Of a DNA stretch of 29,730 bases, positions 1 through 8,475 are shown piece after piece. Within the stretch, counting starts at the first letter, position 1; each line of letters opens with the position of its first letter. The stretch lies in the NCBI GenBank assembly GCA_029941315.1, contig JAPYQE010000058.1:1-29730 (forward strand), read 5' to 3'. Under the pieces are notes generated by a model that worked only from the letters and a program-made list of their open reading frames with translations, searched no databases and had not been told where the DNA came from. Source of the stretch: GCA-2724215 sp015660315 (GTDB taxonomy: Bacteria; Latescibacterota; UBA2968; UBA8231). A program made the position numbers and the translations under genes.

Positions 1-324
1 CTCAAAACAGCCGGCTACAAACTGCACATCGAAACAAATGGCGTCGTAGCCCCCGACCCCGCGCTCTTTCCGCTGATCGATCATTGGACCGTCTCACCCA
101 AACGCCGCCAGGTAGTCGACGGATTTGATCACATTACCGAGCTCAAATACGTCGTCGGCAAGGCCTTTAGCGAAGACCGCGTCGAAGAAGAGTTGGCGGA
201 GTATATCTACCTGCAACCCGAATCCTCCGAGCCGCGCTACGTGCAAAAAGCCCTGGAGATCCTCAGCCGCCACCCGCACTGGCGGCTCTCCAGCCGCATC
301 CACAAAATGCTCGGCCTGCCCTAG
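1..324 (+). CDS. queE: 7-carboxy-7-deazaguanine synthase QueE, C-terminal part (cut by window start)
   Basis: The frame is open from base 1 to the TAG at 322-324 and encodes 107 residues of a protein whose start lies upstream. The HIETNG motif near the beginning, WTVSPK about 25 residues later, LKYVV, and the YIYLQP segment are the conserved C-terminal elements of QueE radical SAM enzymes. QueE converts carboxytetrahydropterin to 7-carboxy-7-deazaguanine in the cytoplasm, on the way to preQ0 and queuosine. The CxxxCxxC cluster motif would be in the missing N-terminal part. The next gene starts 9 bases downstream, so they may be co-transcribed although their functions look unrelated. The assignment rests on motif recognition in the C-terminal half only. 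Confidence 0.85.
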   Translation, partial: LKTAGYKLHIETNGVVAPDPALFPLIDHWTVSPKRRQVVDGFDHITELKYVVGKAFSEDRVEEELAEYIYLQPESSEPRYVQKALEILSRHPHWRLSSRIHKMLGLP

Positions 325-333
325 GAAAACGCC

Positions 334-1446
334 GTGAAAATCAGCCAAGTCGAAGCGCTGCATCTGCGCCTGCCCGAAGTCAAAGAAGTCGCCGACGGCA
401 CCCAGGACGTTTTGATTATCCGGGTCCACACCGACACCGGCCTCACCGGCCTGGGCGAAGTCGTCTCCTGCTCCTATGTCGCGCGCGCCGTCGTCGAGGC
501 ACCGCGCTCGGCCCCCTTCCGCCACGGCCTGGCACAAATCGCGGTCGGCCTCGACCCGCTCGATACCGACGCCGCGCTCGCGGCGATGATCGAGGGCACG
601 GCGTGGTACGGCCCCGGCGGTATCGCCCGCCACTGCATCAGCGGCGTCGATATGGCCCTCTGGGATATCAAGGGCAAGGCAGCAGGCAAACCCGTACGGC
701 GACTGCTCAGCGAAAAAGCCGTCGAGCTCTTGCCCTGTTACGCCAGCGTGCTCTGGCCGCAAGACCCCGCACTGGTCGCCGAATCCGCGCGACGATTCCT
801 CGCACAAGGTTATCGCGCGGTCAAATACGGCTGGGCGCCGATGGGCCCGGACCCCACACTCGACGTCGCACTCGTCGAGGCCGCGCGCAATGCTCTCGGC
901 CCCGAGGTCGAACTGATGGTCGACGCTGGCCGCGTCTGGGACGTCGAAACGGCCTTGTCTCGCGCCGAATTATTCGCCCCCTACGACATCGCCTGGCTCG
1001 AAGAGCCGCTCAAACCCTTCGACTTCGCAGGCTACGCACAACTCGCCGCGCAATCCCCCATACCCATCGCCGCCGGCGAAGCGCTGGCCCTACTCGAAGA
1101 CTACGAGCGCCTGATCGAACCCGGCGGCATCCACATCGCGCAACCCGACTTAGGCCGCATCGGCGGCATCACCCAGGGCCAACACCTCGCCTCCTACGCA
1201 CAAAACAACAATGTGCGCCCGGTGCCGCACGCCTTTGGCACCGGCGTGCTCTTGGCCGCTTCCGCGCAATGGGCCGCCGCCTTAGATCAGCCCCTCACCG
1301 AATACACCCGCGCCCCCTCGCCCCTGGCGCAAAACCTCGCCCACCACGGCATGCAATTCAAAGACGGCCTGCTGCATCTGTCCGACGCGCCGGGGCTCGG
1401 CGTCGAACTAGACGAGACGGTGGTCGCACAATACCGGATAAACTGA
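334..1446 (+). CDS. Mandelate racemase/muconate lactonizing (enolase superfamily) enzyme
   Basis: 370 residues from a GTG start; full length for the superfamily. The N-terminal capping domain spans roughly 1-125 and the TIM barrel follows. Visible active-site elements are K154 (in VKYGW), the metal ligands D197 (MVDAG), E223 (WLEEPL) and E249 (AAGEA), the QPDLGRIGG strand near 270-278, and H299 (PHAFGTG). Such enzymes abstract a proton alpha to a carboxylate and usually racemize or dehydrate acid sugars. The usual KxK pair is replaced by K154-Y-G, so the base on that side may differ from mandelate racemase; the Lys/His pair suggests a sugar-acid dehydratase or epimerase, but the substrate cannot be read. 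The stop is one base before the PhyH-1 start at 1448, suggesting translational coupling. Confidence 0.9.
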   Translation: MKISQVEALHLRLPEVKEVADGTQDVLIIRVHTDTGLTGLGEVVSCSYVARAVVEAPRSAPFRHGLAQIAVGLDPLDTDAALAAMIEGTAWYGPGGIARHCISGVDMALWDIKGKAAGKPVRRLLSEKAVELLPCYASVLWPQDPALVAESARRFLAQGYRAVKYGWAPMGPDPTLDVALVEAARNALGPEVELMVDAGRVWDVETALSRAELFAPYDIAWLEEPLKPFDFAGYAQLAAQSPIPIAAGEALALLEDYERLIEPGGIHIAQPDLGRIGGITQGQHLASYAQNNNVRPVPHAFGTGVLLAASAQWAAALDQPLTEYTRAPSPLAQNLAHHGMQFKDGLLHLSDAPGLGVELDETVVAQYRIN

Positions 1447-1447
1447 T

Positions 1448-2161
1448 ATGAGTCTGACACCCGCAGAAATCCACCACTTCCGCCACAACGGCTATCTCAA
1501 GTGCCCAGAGATCCTGCCCGCCGCAATGGTCAACGAGCTAAAAGAAACGATTCTTCAGGACATCGCCGACGAAACTGCACCCGTCGTCCGCGACAAAACC
1601 GGACGCATCAGCCGCATCTCACAAGTCCTCGACCGCGCCCCCATCTTCCTACAGGCGGCAACACAAGCTGTGCTATTAGACGCGCTCGAATCCCTGCTCG
1701 GCCCGCAAATCGATTTGGTCAAAAATCGCCACAACCACGCCACGCTAAATTGCCAGGTGCCCACCGGAGACACCTTCCACCGCGACGCCGTCCAATGGAG
1801 CCGCAGCCTGATCTCTGTGGTGCTCTATTTAGAGCAGACCACCACGCAAAATGGCTGCACACAGGTCGTCCCCGGCTCACACCTCCTGCCCGGCCTCGAA
1901 GTACTGCACAAGGTCGAAAAAGAACAATGGGTCGCCGATAGCAATCTGCTATCGCAAGCCGTGCCCGTACCGATGCCCGCCGGCGGCGCCTTACTCATCG
2001 ACGGCCTAATCTTTCACCGCATCGGCCTCAACCAAACCCCCAACACCCGCATGAGCATGACCCTAGGCTACCACAGCACCGACGAATTGAATATCCTCGA
2101 CGACCCCAAACGTATATTGGTGTGCGGGACGAGGAACTACCGCGGCAACGACCGCGTGTAG
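1448..2161 (+). CDS. Phytanoyl-CoA dioxygenase (PhyH) family protein, paralogue 1
   Basis: 237 residues, slightly short for PhyH proteins. The double-stranded beta-helix carries the Fe(II) facial triad: H111 and D113 in the FHRDAVQW segment and a distal H190 in LIFHRIG, with R201 placed to bind the 2-oxoglutarate carboxylate. VVPGSH at about 140-145 is the typical family turn. Members are cytoplasmic Fe(II)/2-oxoglutarate hydroxylases acting on fatty acyl, small-metabolite or natural-product substrates; the substrate here is unknown. It is packed between the enolase-superfamily gene (1-base gap) and a creatininase-like gene (20-base gap), so the three probably act on one catabolic route. Two further PhyH paralogues lie at 7683 and 27907 and have clearly different sequences, so they are not recent duplicates. 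Confidence 0.9.
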   Translation: MSLTPAEIHHFRHNGYLKCPEILPAAMVNELKETILQDIADETAPVVRDKTGRISRISQVLDRAPIFLQAATQAVLLDALESLLGPQIDLVKNRHNHATLNCQVPTGDTFHRDAVQWSRSLISVVLYLEQTTTQNGCTQVVPGSHLLPGLEVLHKVEKEQWVADSNLLSQAVPVPMPAGGALLIDGLIFHRIGLNQTPNTRMSMTLGYHSTDELNILDDPKRILVCGTRNYRGNDRV

Positions 2162-2181
2162 ACTTAATCAGGAGCAACCCA

Positions 2182-3045
2182 ATGCCCAGCGTTAAAGAAA
2201 TCTACCACTTCGACGAACTCACCTGGCCCGAAGTCAACGAAGCCGTCGAAATGGGCAAAATTCCCATCATTCCAACCGGCGCCGTCGAACAACACGGCCA
2301 CCACCTACCGCTAAAAGTCGACCACCTCTGCGCCAATGCCGTCGCCACCGAGGCTGCGCGCCTGAAAGCCGAATTCGCCCTAGTCCTGCCGCCAGTCAGT
2401 TATGGCTACGTGCACCACGTGATGGATTTTCCCGGCTCAATCAATATCCACCACGAGCACTTTATCCAGTATGTGCTCGGCATCACCAAGAGCCTCGCCT
2501 ACCACGGATTTAAAAAAATGATCATCCTCAACGGCCACGGCTCCAACCACAACCTCGTCGACATGGTCGCACGCCGCACCATCGTCGAAACCGACGCCAG
2601 TTGCACCTTTACCTCCTGGTGGCAATTGCTCAAGGTCCATCCTGGCTTCGACGAAAAATGGCGCGAGAGCGTCTTTCCCGGCGGCTGTTCGCACGCCGGT
2701 GAGTTGGAAACCTCAATGCTCTTGCACCTGTCGCCCGAGAGCGTGCGCAAGGACAAGATCAAGAGCGAAATCGCCAAGACCAACCAGCGCGGCTCGCAAT
2801 ACATCTGGGGCGATCTCTTTGGCAAAAGCGCGATGGGCCTGATCGAATGGACCAGTCAATACTCGGACTCCGGCGTCATGGGCGAAGCGGAGAAGGCCAC
2901 GGCGGAGAAGGGGAAAATCGTCTTTGAGGAAGCCAGCAAGAACTTGGCCGAATTTATCGAGGAATACCACGGAATGGAAATCGCCGAGCGCACCAGTCAC
3001 CACGCCAAGGAGCCGACCTTTCCGCTGTCATTTCCGACGGATTGA
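2182..3045 (+). CDS. Creatininase family amidohydrolase
   Basis: 287 residues. The frame is open further upstream, but the ATG at 2182 is preceded by AGGAG at 2170-2174 and avoids overlap with PhyH-1, so I chose it. Signature motifs are PTGAVEQHGHHLPLKVD (E36, H38 and D47 as metal ligands), NGHGSN (H119) and HAGELETS at 171-178. Creatininase-family enzymes are metal-dependent hydrolases of cyclic or peptide amides (creatinine, formamidopyrimidine, the mycofactocin peptide). True creatininase has a Glu two residues after the NGH histidine; here that position is Ser, so creatinine itself is an unlikely substrate. It is the last intact gene of the first + strand run, followed two bases later by a decayed gene. 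Confidence 0.88.
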   Translation: MPSVKEIYHFDELTWPEVNEAVEMGKIPIIPTGAVEQHGHHLPLKVDHLCANAVATEAARLKAEFALVLPPVSYGYVHHVMDFPGSINIHHEHFIQYVLGITKSLAYHGFKKMIILNGHGSNHNLVDMVARRTIVETDASCTFTSWWQLLKVHPGFDEKWRESVFPGGCSHAGELETSMLLHLSPESVRKDKIKSEIAKTNQRGSQYIWGDLFGKSAMGLIEWTSQYSDSGVMGEAEKATAEKGKIVFEEASKNLAEFIEEYHGMEIAERTSHHAKEPTFPLSFPTD

Positions 3046-3047
3046 GC

Positions 3048-3630
3048 ATGACCTGGACTAAGCTGGCGCTATTGGCCGTCACACTCGGCCTGACTTTGCT
3101 GCCGCCGCTGACCCTGCTCGACCAACAAGCCGCCTATTGGTGCTAGGCCGTCCTGTGTGTGGCGTGGGCGCTGGCGCTTTGGCGCGTTTCTTGCGCGGCG
3201 GCAACACTACCGGCTCTTGGCACTGAGCATCAGCCTGGCAATCCTCTTCGCCGCACTCTTGCCGCAAGATCTAAAGATCATCTCCAACGAGGTGCACCTG
3301 CTCAATGTCTCCCTCGGCATGTGCCAGGATCATGACCGCCCCGCGCGAACGACGGCTGGTGCTCGATTATCTGGCAGATTCAGGCGACAACCCCTTGCTC
3401 GTGGCCACCCGCCCCGGCAATACTCTGCTCTCTGGCTACGACACCTGGAACCCGATCTACGCCGAGCAACACCTGCCGCTATTGCGCCAACGCATCGCAT
3501 CCGGCCGAACTGTCTATTTCATATGGGGAAGGGACTGCGAGAAAAACCCTCGGCTCTGCCGACCGACCATCGAGGCCTTCGACCACCACGCCAAAGTCGT
3601 TTTGATCGAGTTGAAAAAACGGAAAAATAG
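3048..3630 (+). pseudogene. Decayed membrane glycosyltransferase-like gene
   Basis: Protein-like segments run through all three forward frames. An ATG at 3048 opens a hydrophobic leader of 32 residues (MTWTKLALLAV...) ending at TAG 3144-3146. A second frame from about 3190 reads a membrane segment, RLLALSISLAILFAALL, then SNEVHLLNVSLGM near 3280-3320. A third frame from about 3350 reads a soluble tail including LVATRPGNTLLSGYDTWNP and VYFIWGRDCEKN. The order (hydrophobic start, short luminal motif, then a soluble C-terminal tail) resembles a polytopic GT39/ArnT-like transferase that has lost most of its membrane core and gained frameshifts. The family label is inferred from general character; decay is supported directly by the stop and frame changes. 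The neighbouring acetyltransferase fits a former surface-glycan context. Confidence 0.6.
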
Positions 3631-3679
3631 CACCTGTCGCCGTCACCGTAAATCCATCGCACGGCAACGATCAGATGCT

Positions 3680-4255
3680 CTAAACTGTTTGCGGGCGCAA
3701 CCGACCTTCGTCCTCGACATAGCGATCACCGCACTCGCCACAGACCAGGTCACCACCCAGCTTGACCCCGCAGCGGCAAACCCAGCCGGTGCGCCGCCCG
3801 GGCACACCGGTTATCAGCGCATAAGCCGGCACCTCACGGGTAACGACGGCCCCGGCGCCGATCAGCGAGTAGGCGCCGATATCGACCCCGCAGACGATCG
3901 TCGAATTGGCGCCCAACGTGGCCCCCTTGCCCACGCGCGTCTCGCGGAATTCGTGTTTGCGCTCGATAAAGGCGCGCGGATTGACGACATTGGTGAAAAC
4001 CATCGACGGGCCACAAAAAACGCCCTCTTCAAGCGTGACCCCCTTGTAGATCGAAACGTTGTTCTGTATCTTGCAGCCGTCGCCGACCATTACGTCGCGG
4101 TCGATATAGACATTTTGGCCCAAATTACAGTGTTGCCCGATGCGGGCTCCAGCCATTATATGGCAAAAGTGCCAGATATACGTACCAGCGCCGATAGCGG
4201 CCGGCTCGTCGACACAGGCGCTCTCGTGTGCGAAATAATCTTTTTGCTCTGTCAT
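3680..4255 (-). CDS. Sugar acetyltransferase, left-handed beta-helix (WbpD/WlbB-like)
   Basis: 191 residues on the minus strand, start ATG 4255-4253 with AAGAGA upstream. Hexapeptide repeats from about 20 to 140 (IGAGTYIWHF, IGQHCNLGQNVYI, VGDGCKIQNNVSIYKGV, LGANSTIVCGVDIGAYSLIGAGAVVT) define a left-handed beta-helix trimer. GVPGRRTGWVC followed by CRCG and CGECG (C160, C162, C172, C175) is the cysteine tail often seen in UDP-2-acetamido-3-amino-2,3-dideoxyglucuronate N-acetyltransferases, which use acetyl-CoA to make a diacetylated sugar for O-antigen. It stands alone, facing the decayed glycosyltransferase gene and divergent from the FAH-family gene, with no other nucleotide-sugar gene in view. 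It may be a stranded remnant of a glycan cluster or work with genes elsewhere. Confidence 0.88.
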   Translation of the reverse strand: MTEQKDYFAHESACVDEPAAIGAGTYIWHFCHIMAGARIGQHCNLGQNVYIDRDVMVGDGCKIQNNVSIYKGVTLEEGVFCGPSMVFTNVVNPRAFIERKHEFRETRVGKGATLGANSTIVCGVDIGAYSLIGAGAVVTREVPAYALITGVPGRRTGWVCRCGVKLGGDLVCGECGDRYVEDEGRLRPQTV

Positions 4256-4338
4256 AAATCTCTTCTTTTGAGTGTTGCCCGAATATAAATCGACCCTGCC
4301 ACTTTAACCAGTTCAACCTATTTCCCTTGGAGGAACCG

Positions 4339-5298
4339 ATGAAACTGATCACTTATGCGGCCCATGGCGAACAAAGAGTCGGTGCCGTTGTCGGCGATGA
4401 CAATATCGTCGTCGACCTCACCGCTGCCGATCGCGCGTTGGCCCGTAAAGAAAAGCGCAAACCGCACACTTTTTTCAGTTCGATGCTGGATCTGCTCGGC
4501 GCCGGCCCCAAAGGCATCAGCGCCGCCAAAAAAGCCGCCACAGCCGCCACAGGCAAAAAGCCCAATGGCAAAACCATACACGCACTGTCCAAAGTCCGCC
4601 TGCGCGCGCCCGTGCCCAACCCCAGCAAGGTCCTCTGTCTGGCCGGTAACTACCAAGATCATATCGAAGAGGGCGGCGGCAAAATGGAGCTGCAGGACAA
4701 AGAAACCCCGCGCATCTTCATGAAGCCGCCGACGACCACCGTCATCGGCCCCGGCGACAAGATCCTGATCCCGCCGATAGCCCGCTCAATCGACTGGGAA
4801 GGCGAATTGGCCGTGGTCATCGGCCGCACGGCCAAAGGCGTCAAGGCCAAGGACGCGCTCAAATACGTCGCCGGCTACACTGTAATGAACGACGTCTCCG
4901 AACGCGACCTCAAGATCAAGAAGCGCACCGACAGCCGTCCGCGCGACGAGTGGTTCGACTGGCTCAACGGCAAGTGGCTCGACACCTTCGGCCCGCAAGG
5001 CCCCTGGATCGTCACCCGCGACGAGATCCCCGACCCACAGAAGCTCGATATCAGCACCTATATCAATGGCGAGCGCAAACAGCACAACAATACCGGCCAG
5101 ATGCTCTACCCGGTCCACAAGATCATCGAATATATCTCGGCCTTTATCACTCTTGAACCCGGCGATCTGATCAGCACCGGCACCATCTCCGGCGTCGGCG
5201 CAACTACGGGTACATTTATGAAACCCGGCGACAAGGTGCAAATCGAGATCTCCTCGATCGGCGTGCTGAAAAACTCCGTCGCCGCCAGCAAGAAATAA
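4339..5298 (+). CDS. Fumarylacetoacetate hydrolase (FAH) family protein
   Basis: 319 residues; ATG 4339 follows a strong GGAGGA at 4329-4334. The C-terminal FAH fold contains FMKPPTTTVIGPGD, DWEGELAVVIG (E154 and E156 as metal ligands), GYTVMNDVSERD (D185), KWLDTFGPQGPW, and a terminal STGTISGVG...GD segment. H108 in NYQDHI sits where the family has its catalytic histidine. Members cleave or isomerize 2,4-diketo acids (fumarylpyruvate, acylpyruvates, 2-hydroxyhepta-2,4-dienedioate) at the end of aromatic or sugar-acid catabolism. The insert at about 50-80, rich in Ala and Lys, seems longer than in short FAH members. It heads a compact + strand run of seven genes that includes two transporters and a nitrile hydratase-like enzyme. 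The exact substrate is not decidable. Confidence 0.9.
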   Translation: MKLITYAAHGEQRVGAVVGDDNIVVDLTAADRALARKEKRKPHTFFSSMLDLLGAGPKGISAAKKAATAATGKKPNGKTIHALSKVRLRAPVPNPSKVLCLAGNYQDHIEEGGGKMELQDKETPRIFMKPPTTTVIGPGDKILIPPIARSIDWEGELAVVIGRTAKGVKAKDALKYVAGYTVMNDVSERDLKIKKRTDSRPRDEWFDWLNGKWLDTFGPQGPWIVTRDEIPDPQKLDISTYINGERKQHNNTGQMLYPVHKIIEYISAFITLEPGDLISTGTISGVGATTGTFMKPGDKVQIEISSIGVLKNSVAASKK

Positions 5299-5301
5299 TT
5301 T

Positions 5302-6519
5302 TTGGACTCATCAACATCCGACGAGACAGCAGGGCGGGACGGCGGGCTCTACAGCCGCGCCTTCCTCGCCCTCTGTCTCGTCTACTTCCTCAATAGTTTT
5401 ATTTCCTCCCCCTTCTCTTCGCTTTTCCCCGTCTATATAGAAGCCGATTTGCAACGCCCGCCCTGGTTCACTGGCTATCTACGCGCGCTAATGTTGCTAC
5501 TAGGCGGCATCTTCGCCGTAGTTGCCGGCCGGCTCTGCGACCGTTTCGGCTGCAAGACAACGCTGATCATCGGCCTGATCGGCAGCACCCTAACTGGACT
5601 AGTCTTCCGCACGGCAGACCCCTGGGGCCTGTCGTTGCTGCTCTTTGCGATGGGCGCAGCCAACGGGCCTTGGTCGACCGCCGGGCAGAGCATTCTCATC
5701 AACGCCATCACTCCCGCGCGCTTGGGGCTCGGCGGCGGCATCTACTTTCTCAGCAATACCCTCGGCAACTCACTGGGCAGTCTCTGCACCGGCCTAGTTA
5801 AAACCGACTATTCTTTCGCCGAGATCGGCACTGCGATGAGCATCGGCATGCTCGCGGTAATCGCCGTGGCCTTGGTGTTATTACCCAGTGACGCACCAGC
5901 CCCCAATTCCGTAGCGGCGACGCGGCTGAGCACCTGGGCCGCCTACCGTCCGCTCTTAGATCGCCGCGACGTGCATCTGCTGCTCAGCTTGCGCCTGACC
6001 ATCACCACCTTCTGGGGCATGGCGACATTGGCCTTGCCGCTATTAATCTACCGCGTCAGCCAGGACGAGTCGCTGCCCGCCTATTTCGCCGCCGTCTCGC
6101 TGGTCGTCGCCGCCTGCTGTCAACTCAGTGTCGGCTATCTCAACGACCGCCTCGGCCGCGCCAGACCACTGATCATTTCGGCGATGGGCATTTGCCTCAG
6201 CGCCCTCGGCCTCGCGCTCTGCCACGATTCGGTCCTCGGCCTCTTTGTCTGCGGCACCGCCCTCACTGGCACCGCCTGGGCCGTCTCAACACTGATCCCC
6301 CGCCTGATCAACGATGTCGCCGGCCCGGAAGAAAAGAACCGCCTTGTCGGCCTCGGCCATCTCGCCTGGAGCGCTTCGATGGTCACCGGTAGTCTGGTCG
6401 GCGGCTATCTGATCGACGTGGACCCCGGCCTACCCTTCTATGTCGGTGCGGCACTCGCCGGTCTTGGCACCCTAGGTGCGATTAGCCTCTGCCGCAGTCT
6501 GGACAACGCGGGCAAATGA
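5302..6519 (+). CDS. Major facilitator superfamily (MFS) transporter 1
   Basis: 405 residues from a TTG start three bases after the previous stop; the first in-frame ATG lies well inside the first membrane helices, so the TTG or another non-ATG codon must be used. There is no clear Shine-Dalgarno, suggesting translational coupling. About twelve hydrophobic segments are visible; the loop after helix 2 reads AGRLCDRFGCKTT, a version of the MFS motif A (GxLaDrxGrkxx), and its pseudo-repeat LNDRLGRARP occurs in the second half. Inner membrane; it would move a small solute, importing or exporting a substrate of the neighbouring enzymes. It is not a close paralogue of the next gene by motif wording. 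Confidence 0.88.
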   Translation: MDSSTSDETAGRDGGLYSRAFLALCLVYFLNSFISSPFSSLFPVYIEADLQRPPWFTGYLRALMLLLGGIFAVVAGRLCDRFGCKTTLIIGLIGSTLTGLVFRTADPWGLSLLLFAMGAANGPWSTAGQSILINAITPARLGLGGGIYFLSNTLGNSLGSLCTGLVKTDYSFAEIGTAMSIGMLAVIAVALVLLPSDAPAPNSVAATRLSTWAAYRPLLDRRDVHLLLSLRLTITTFWGMATLALPLLIYRVSQDESLPAYFAAVSLVVAACCQLSVGYLNDRLGRARPLIISAMGICLSALGLALCHDSVLGLFVCGTALTGTAWAVSTLIPRLINDVAGPEEKNRLVGLGHLAWSASMVTGSLVGGYLIDVDPGLPFYVGAALAGLGTLGAISLCRSLDNAGK

Positions 6520-6534
6520 GTTTAATCTAGCCGG

Positions 6535-7686
6535 ATGCAGAAACTCCGCTTGCTCCTCGTGACCCTCTCACATTTCTGTGTCGACAGCTACGCGACGCTA
6601 CTGGCCCCTCTGCTGCCGTTGCTCAGGTCCAACCTGGAACTAAGCCTGGCGCAAACAGGTTTTTTGGGCACCATCGTCTCGATCTGCAATATCAGCCAAC
6701 CACTCATGGGTATCTGGGCCGACCGCATGGGCCGTCGTTGGCTGGTCGTCGGCGGGCTGGCAATGGCGACAATCTTCGCCCCGTTAATGGGTATCGCTCC
6801 CAACTATCTGAGCCTCGTAGGCGTCCTGGCCATGGGCGGCATCGGCGTCGCCGCCTTCCATCCGCAAGTCTTTTCGCTGGCCGGTGAATTGAGCGCTCCG
6901 CGTCGCTCCTTCGGGCTGGCGCTCTTTATCTTCGGCGGCACCTTAGGCCTCGGCCTAGCCCCGTTATGGGCCCCGACCTATACCAACTACTTCGGCCTCG
7001 AAGCCCTGCCCTATGTTTCAATCCCCGGTCTGCTCTTTCTCTTGCTGCTCGTGCGATTTATCCCCCTCGACAATCCGAATTTCACCGACGGCAAAAGCAA
7101 CGCGCAATGGCGCAATCTCGGCGACCAAGCCGGGCCGCTATGCCTGATCACCGCCATCGTCATCCTACGTTCAGTCACCGGCTTGGGCTTCGGTGTCTTT
7201 CTGGCGCTCCTGGCCCAGGAGCGCGGCCTCAACCTCGTCGACGGTGGCATCCCCCTCGGCATCTACAATATCGCCGGCGTAGTCGGCGCCCTCGCCGTCG
7301 GCTATCTGGCCGACCGCGTCGATCCCAAGCCCCTGGTCTGGGGTTCGCTGCTTTTGTCGGTGCCACCGCTATACGCCTTTATTTTTGCCGAGGGAGCACT
7401 CGTCAGCAATGTGCTGCTCTTTATCGGCGGCGGCCTGTTGATGTCTTCCAATTCGATCATGATCACCCTCGCGCAAGAGCTCTCGCCGGAAAACTCGGGT
7501 TTGGCCTCCAGCCTGCCGCTGGGCTTCAGCTGGGGCCTGGCCAGTCTCACCCTGCCGGTGATCGGTTATTTCGGCGATCAAATCGGCGTCGCCGAGACCT
7601 TGAAATACCTGGCGCTCTTACCGATATTGACCGCTGGATTGGCCTTTTTCTTACCCAGTCGCCCCAGCACAGAGGATACTGTATGA
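6535..7686 (+). CDS. MFS transporter 2 (Fsr-like)
   Basis: 383 residues with about twelve hydrophobic segments. Motif A appears as GIWADRMGRRW after helix 2, and GYLADRVDPKP in the second half. AAFHPQVFSLAGEL followed by FGLALFIFGGTLGLGLAPL resembles the fosmidomycin-resistance (Fsr) branch of MFS, whose members export small anionic compounds. The function here is unknown; with the gene at 5302 it gives two adjacent, dissimilar MFS carriers, perhaps one importing and one exporting. The TGA at 7684-7686 overlaps the ATG of the next gene (ATGA), which argues for one transcript and coupled translation. Confidence 0.88.
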   Translation: MQKLRLLLVTLSHFCVDSYATLLAPLLPLLRSNLELSLAQTGFLGTIVSICNISQPLMGIWADRMGRRWLVVGGLAMATIFAPLMGIAPNYLSLVGVLAMGGIGVAAFHPQVFSLAGELSAPRRSFGLALFIFGGTLGLGLAPLWAPTYTNYFGLEALPYVSIPGLLFLLLLVRFIPLDNPNFTDGKSNAQWRNLGDQAGPLCLITAIVILRSVTGLGFGVFLALLAQERGLNLVDGGIPLGIYNIAGVVGALAVGYLADRVDPKPLVWGSLLLSVPPLYAFIFAEGALVSNVLLFIGGGLLMSSNSIMITLAQELSPENSGLASSLPLGFSWGLASLTLPVIGYFGDQIGVAETLKYLALLPILTAGLAFFLPSRPSTEDTV

Positions 7687-8465
7687 GCCTATTAATTCTG
7701 CAAAGCGAGCAAAAAAAATTCTTCGACGACAATGGCTACCTGCTGCTCAAGGGGCTCTATAGCCCTGAAGAAACGCAAGAAATGCGCCGCCAGTTCCACG
7801 CATTGGTGACGGACACCGATAGCCGGCCCAAAAACGTCAAGTATTCCTTTATGGATGCACCAGAAGGCTACGCACCCGACGAGTTCAACCCGCGCAATGT
7901 CTCCGGCATGATGGACCAAACGTTGGCCGGCGACTATTGGTTCGACCAATTCACCGATCCGCGCATCGTCTCGGCGATGGTCGACCTCTTAGGCCGCAAC
8001 CTCGACTTCCACAATGGCAAGATCCGCAACAAACCGCCCGGTTTTGTCTGCAACCAGTCCTGGCACCAAGACTGGCCTTACGAACGCCATAGCAAACCCG
8101 AACTAGCCGCGGCGATCACCTATCTTGACGCGACCAACTTCGAAGCTGGCGCCACCGAAGCCTTGCCAGGCAGCCATCTCAAGGGCGAATACCCCACTAT
8201 AGAAAAAAGCCATACCATCCCCGACGAACATATTCCCGATAACGAACATATCGTGCTCGCCGCCGAGCCCGGCGATGTCGCCATTATCCACGTACTCGTC
8301 GTGCACCGCGCCGGCCACAATTATACGCCCCTCGGTCGCAACGCCATAATCAACGAATACAAAACCGCCGAAGCCATCGACCAATGGGGCAATCCCTGCG
8401 CTTTCGCCGGTTTGCCGCTTGCCCGCAACGGACAGTTGTTGATGCCGCGCGTCCACCAGAGCTAA
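7683..8465 (+). CDS. Phytanoyl-CoA dioxygenase family protein, paralogue 2
   Basis: 260 residues from the ATG that overlaps the preceding stop. The frame stays open far upstream inside the MFS gene, but that extension is an artefact of GC-rich sequence. The iron triad is H128 and D130 (SWHQDWPY) and distal H208 (VVHRAGHNY), with R219 as the probable 2-oxoglutarate ligand; LPGSHLKGEY is the usual family turn. The WHQDWPY wording is typical of PhyH proteins that hydroxylate small polar molecules, for example ectoine-hydroxylase relatives, but it is not ectoine hydroxylase by any motif I can confirm. It lies between two transporters and the nitrile hydratase-like genes (10-base gap), suggesting a shared substrate or product. 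Confidence 0.9.
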   Translation: MSLLILQSEQKKFFDDNGYLLLKGLYSPEETQEMRRQFHALVTDTDSRPKNVKYSFMDAPEGYAPDEFNPRNVSGMMDQTLAGDYWFDQFTDPRIVSAMVDLLGRNLDFHNGKIRNKPPGFVCNQSWHQDWPYERHSKPELAAAITYLDATNFEAGATEALPGSHLKGEYPTIEKSHTIPDEHIPDNEHIVLAAEPGDVAIIHVLVVHRAGHNYTPLGRNAIINEYKTAEAIDQWGNPCAFAGLPLARNGQLLMPRVHQS

Positions 8466-8475
8466 TACCAGGACA

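Noticed and set aside
94..807. A 237-codon minus-strand open frame
   Set aside because: It is antisense to queE and the enolase-superfamily gene, both with clear family motifs; the frame is open only because of GC-rich codon bias.
3305..4288. A 327-codon + strand open frame
   Set aside because: Its first third is the tail of the decayed glycosyltransferase; the rest is antisense to the well-supported acetyltransferase.
6966..7682. Upstream extension of the PhyH-2 frame through the MFS gene
   Set aside because: The extension translates to Arg/Pro-rich, non-protein-like sequence and the ATGA overlap at 7683 is the natural start.
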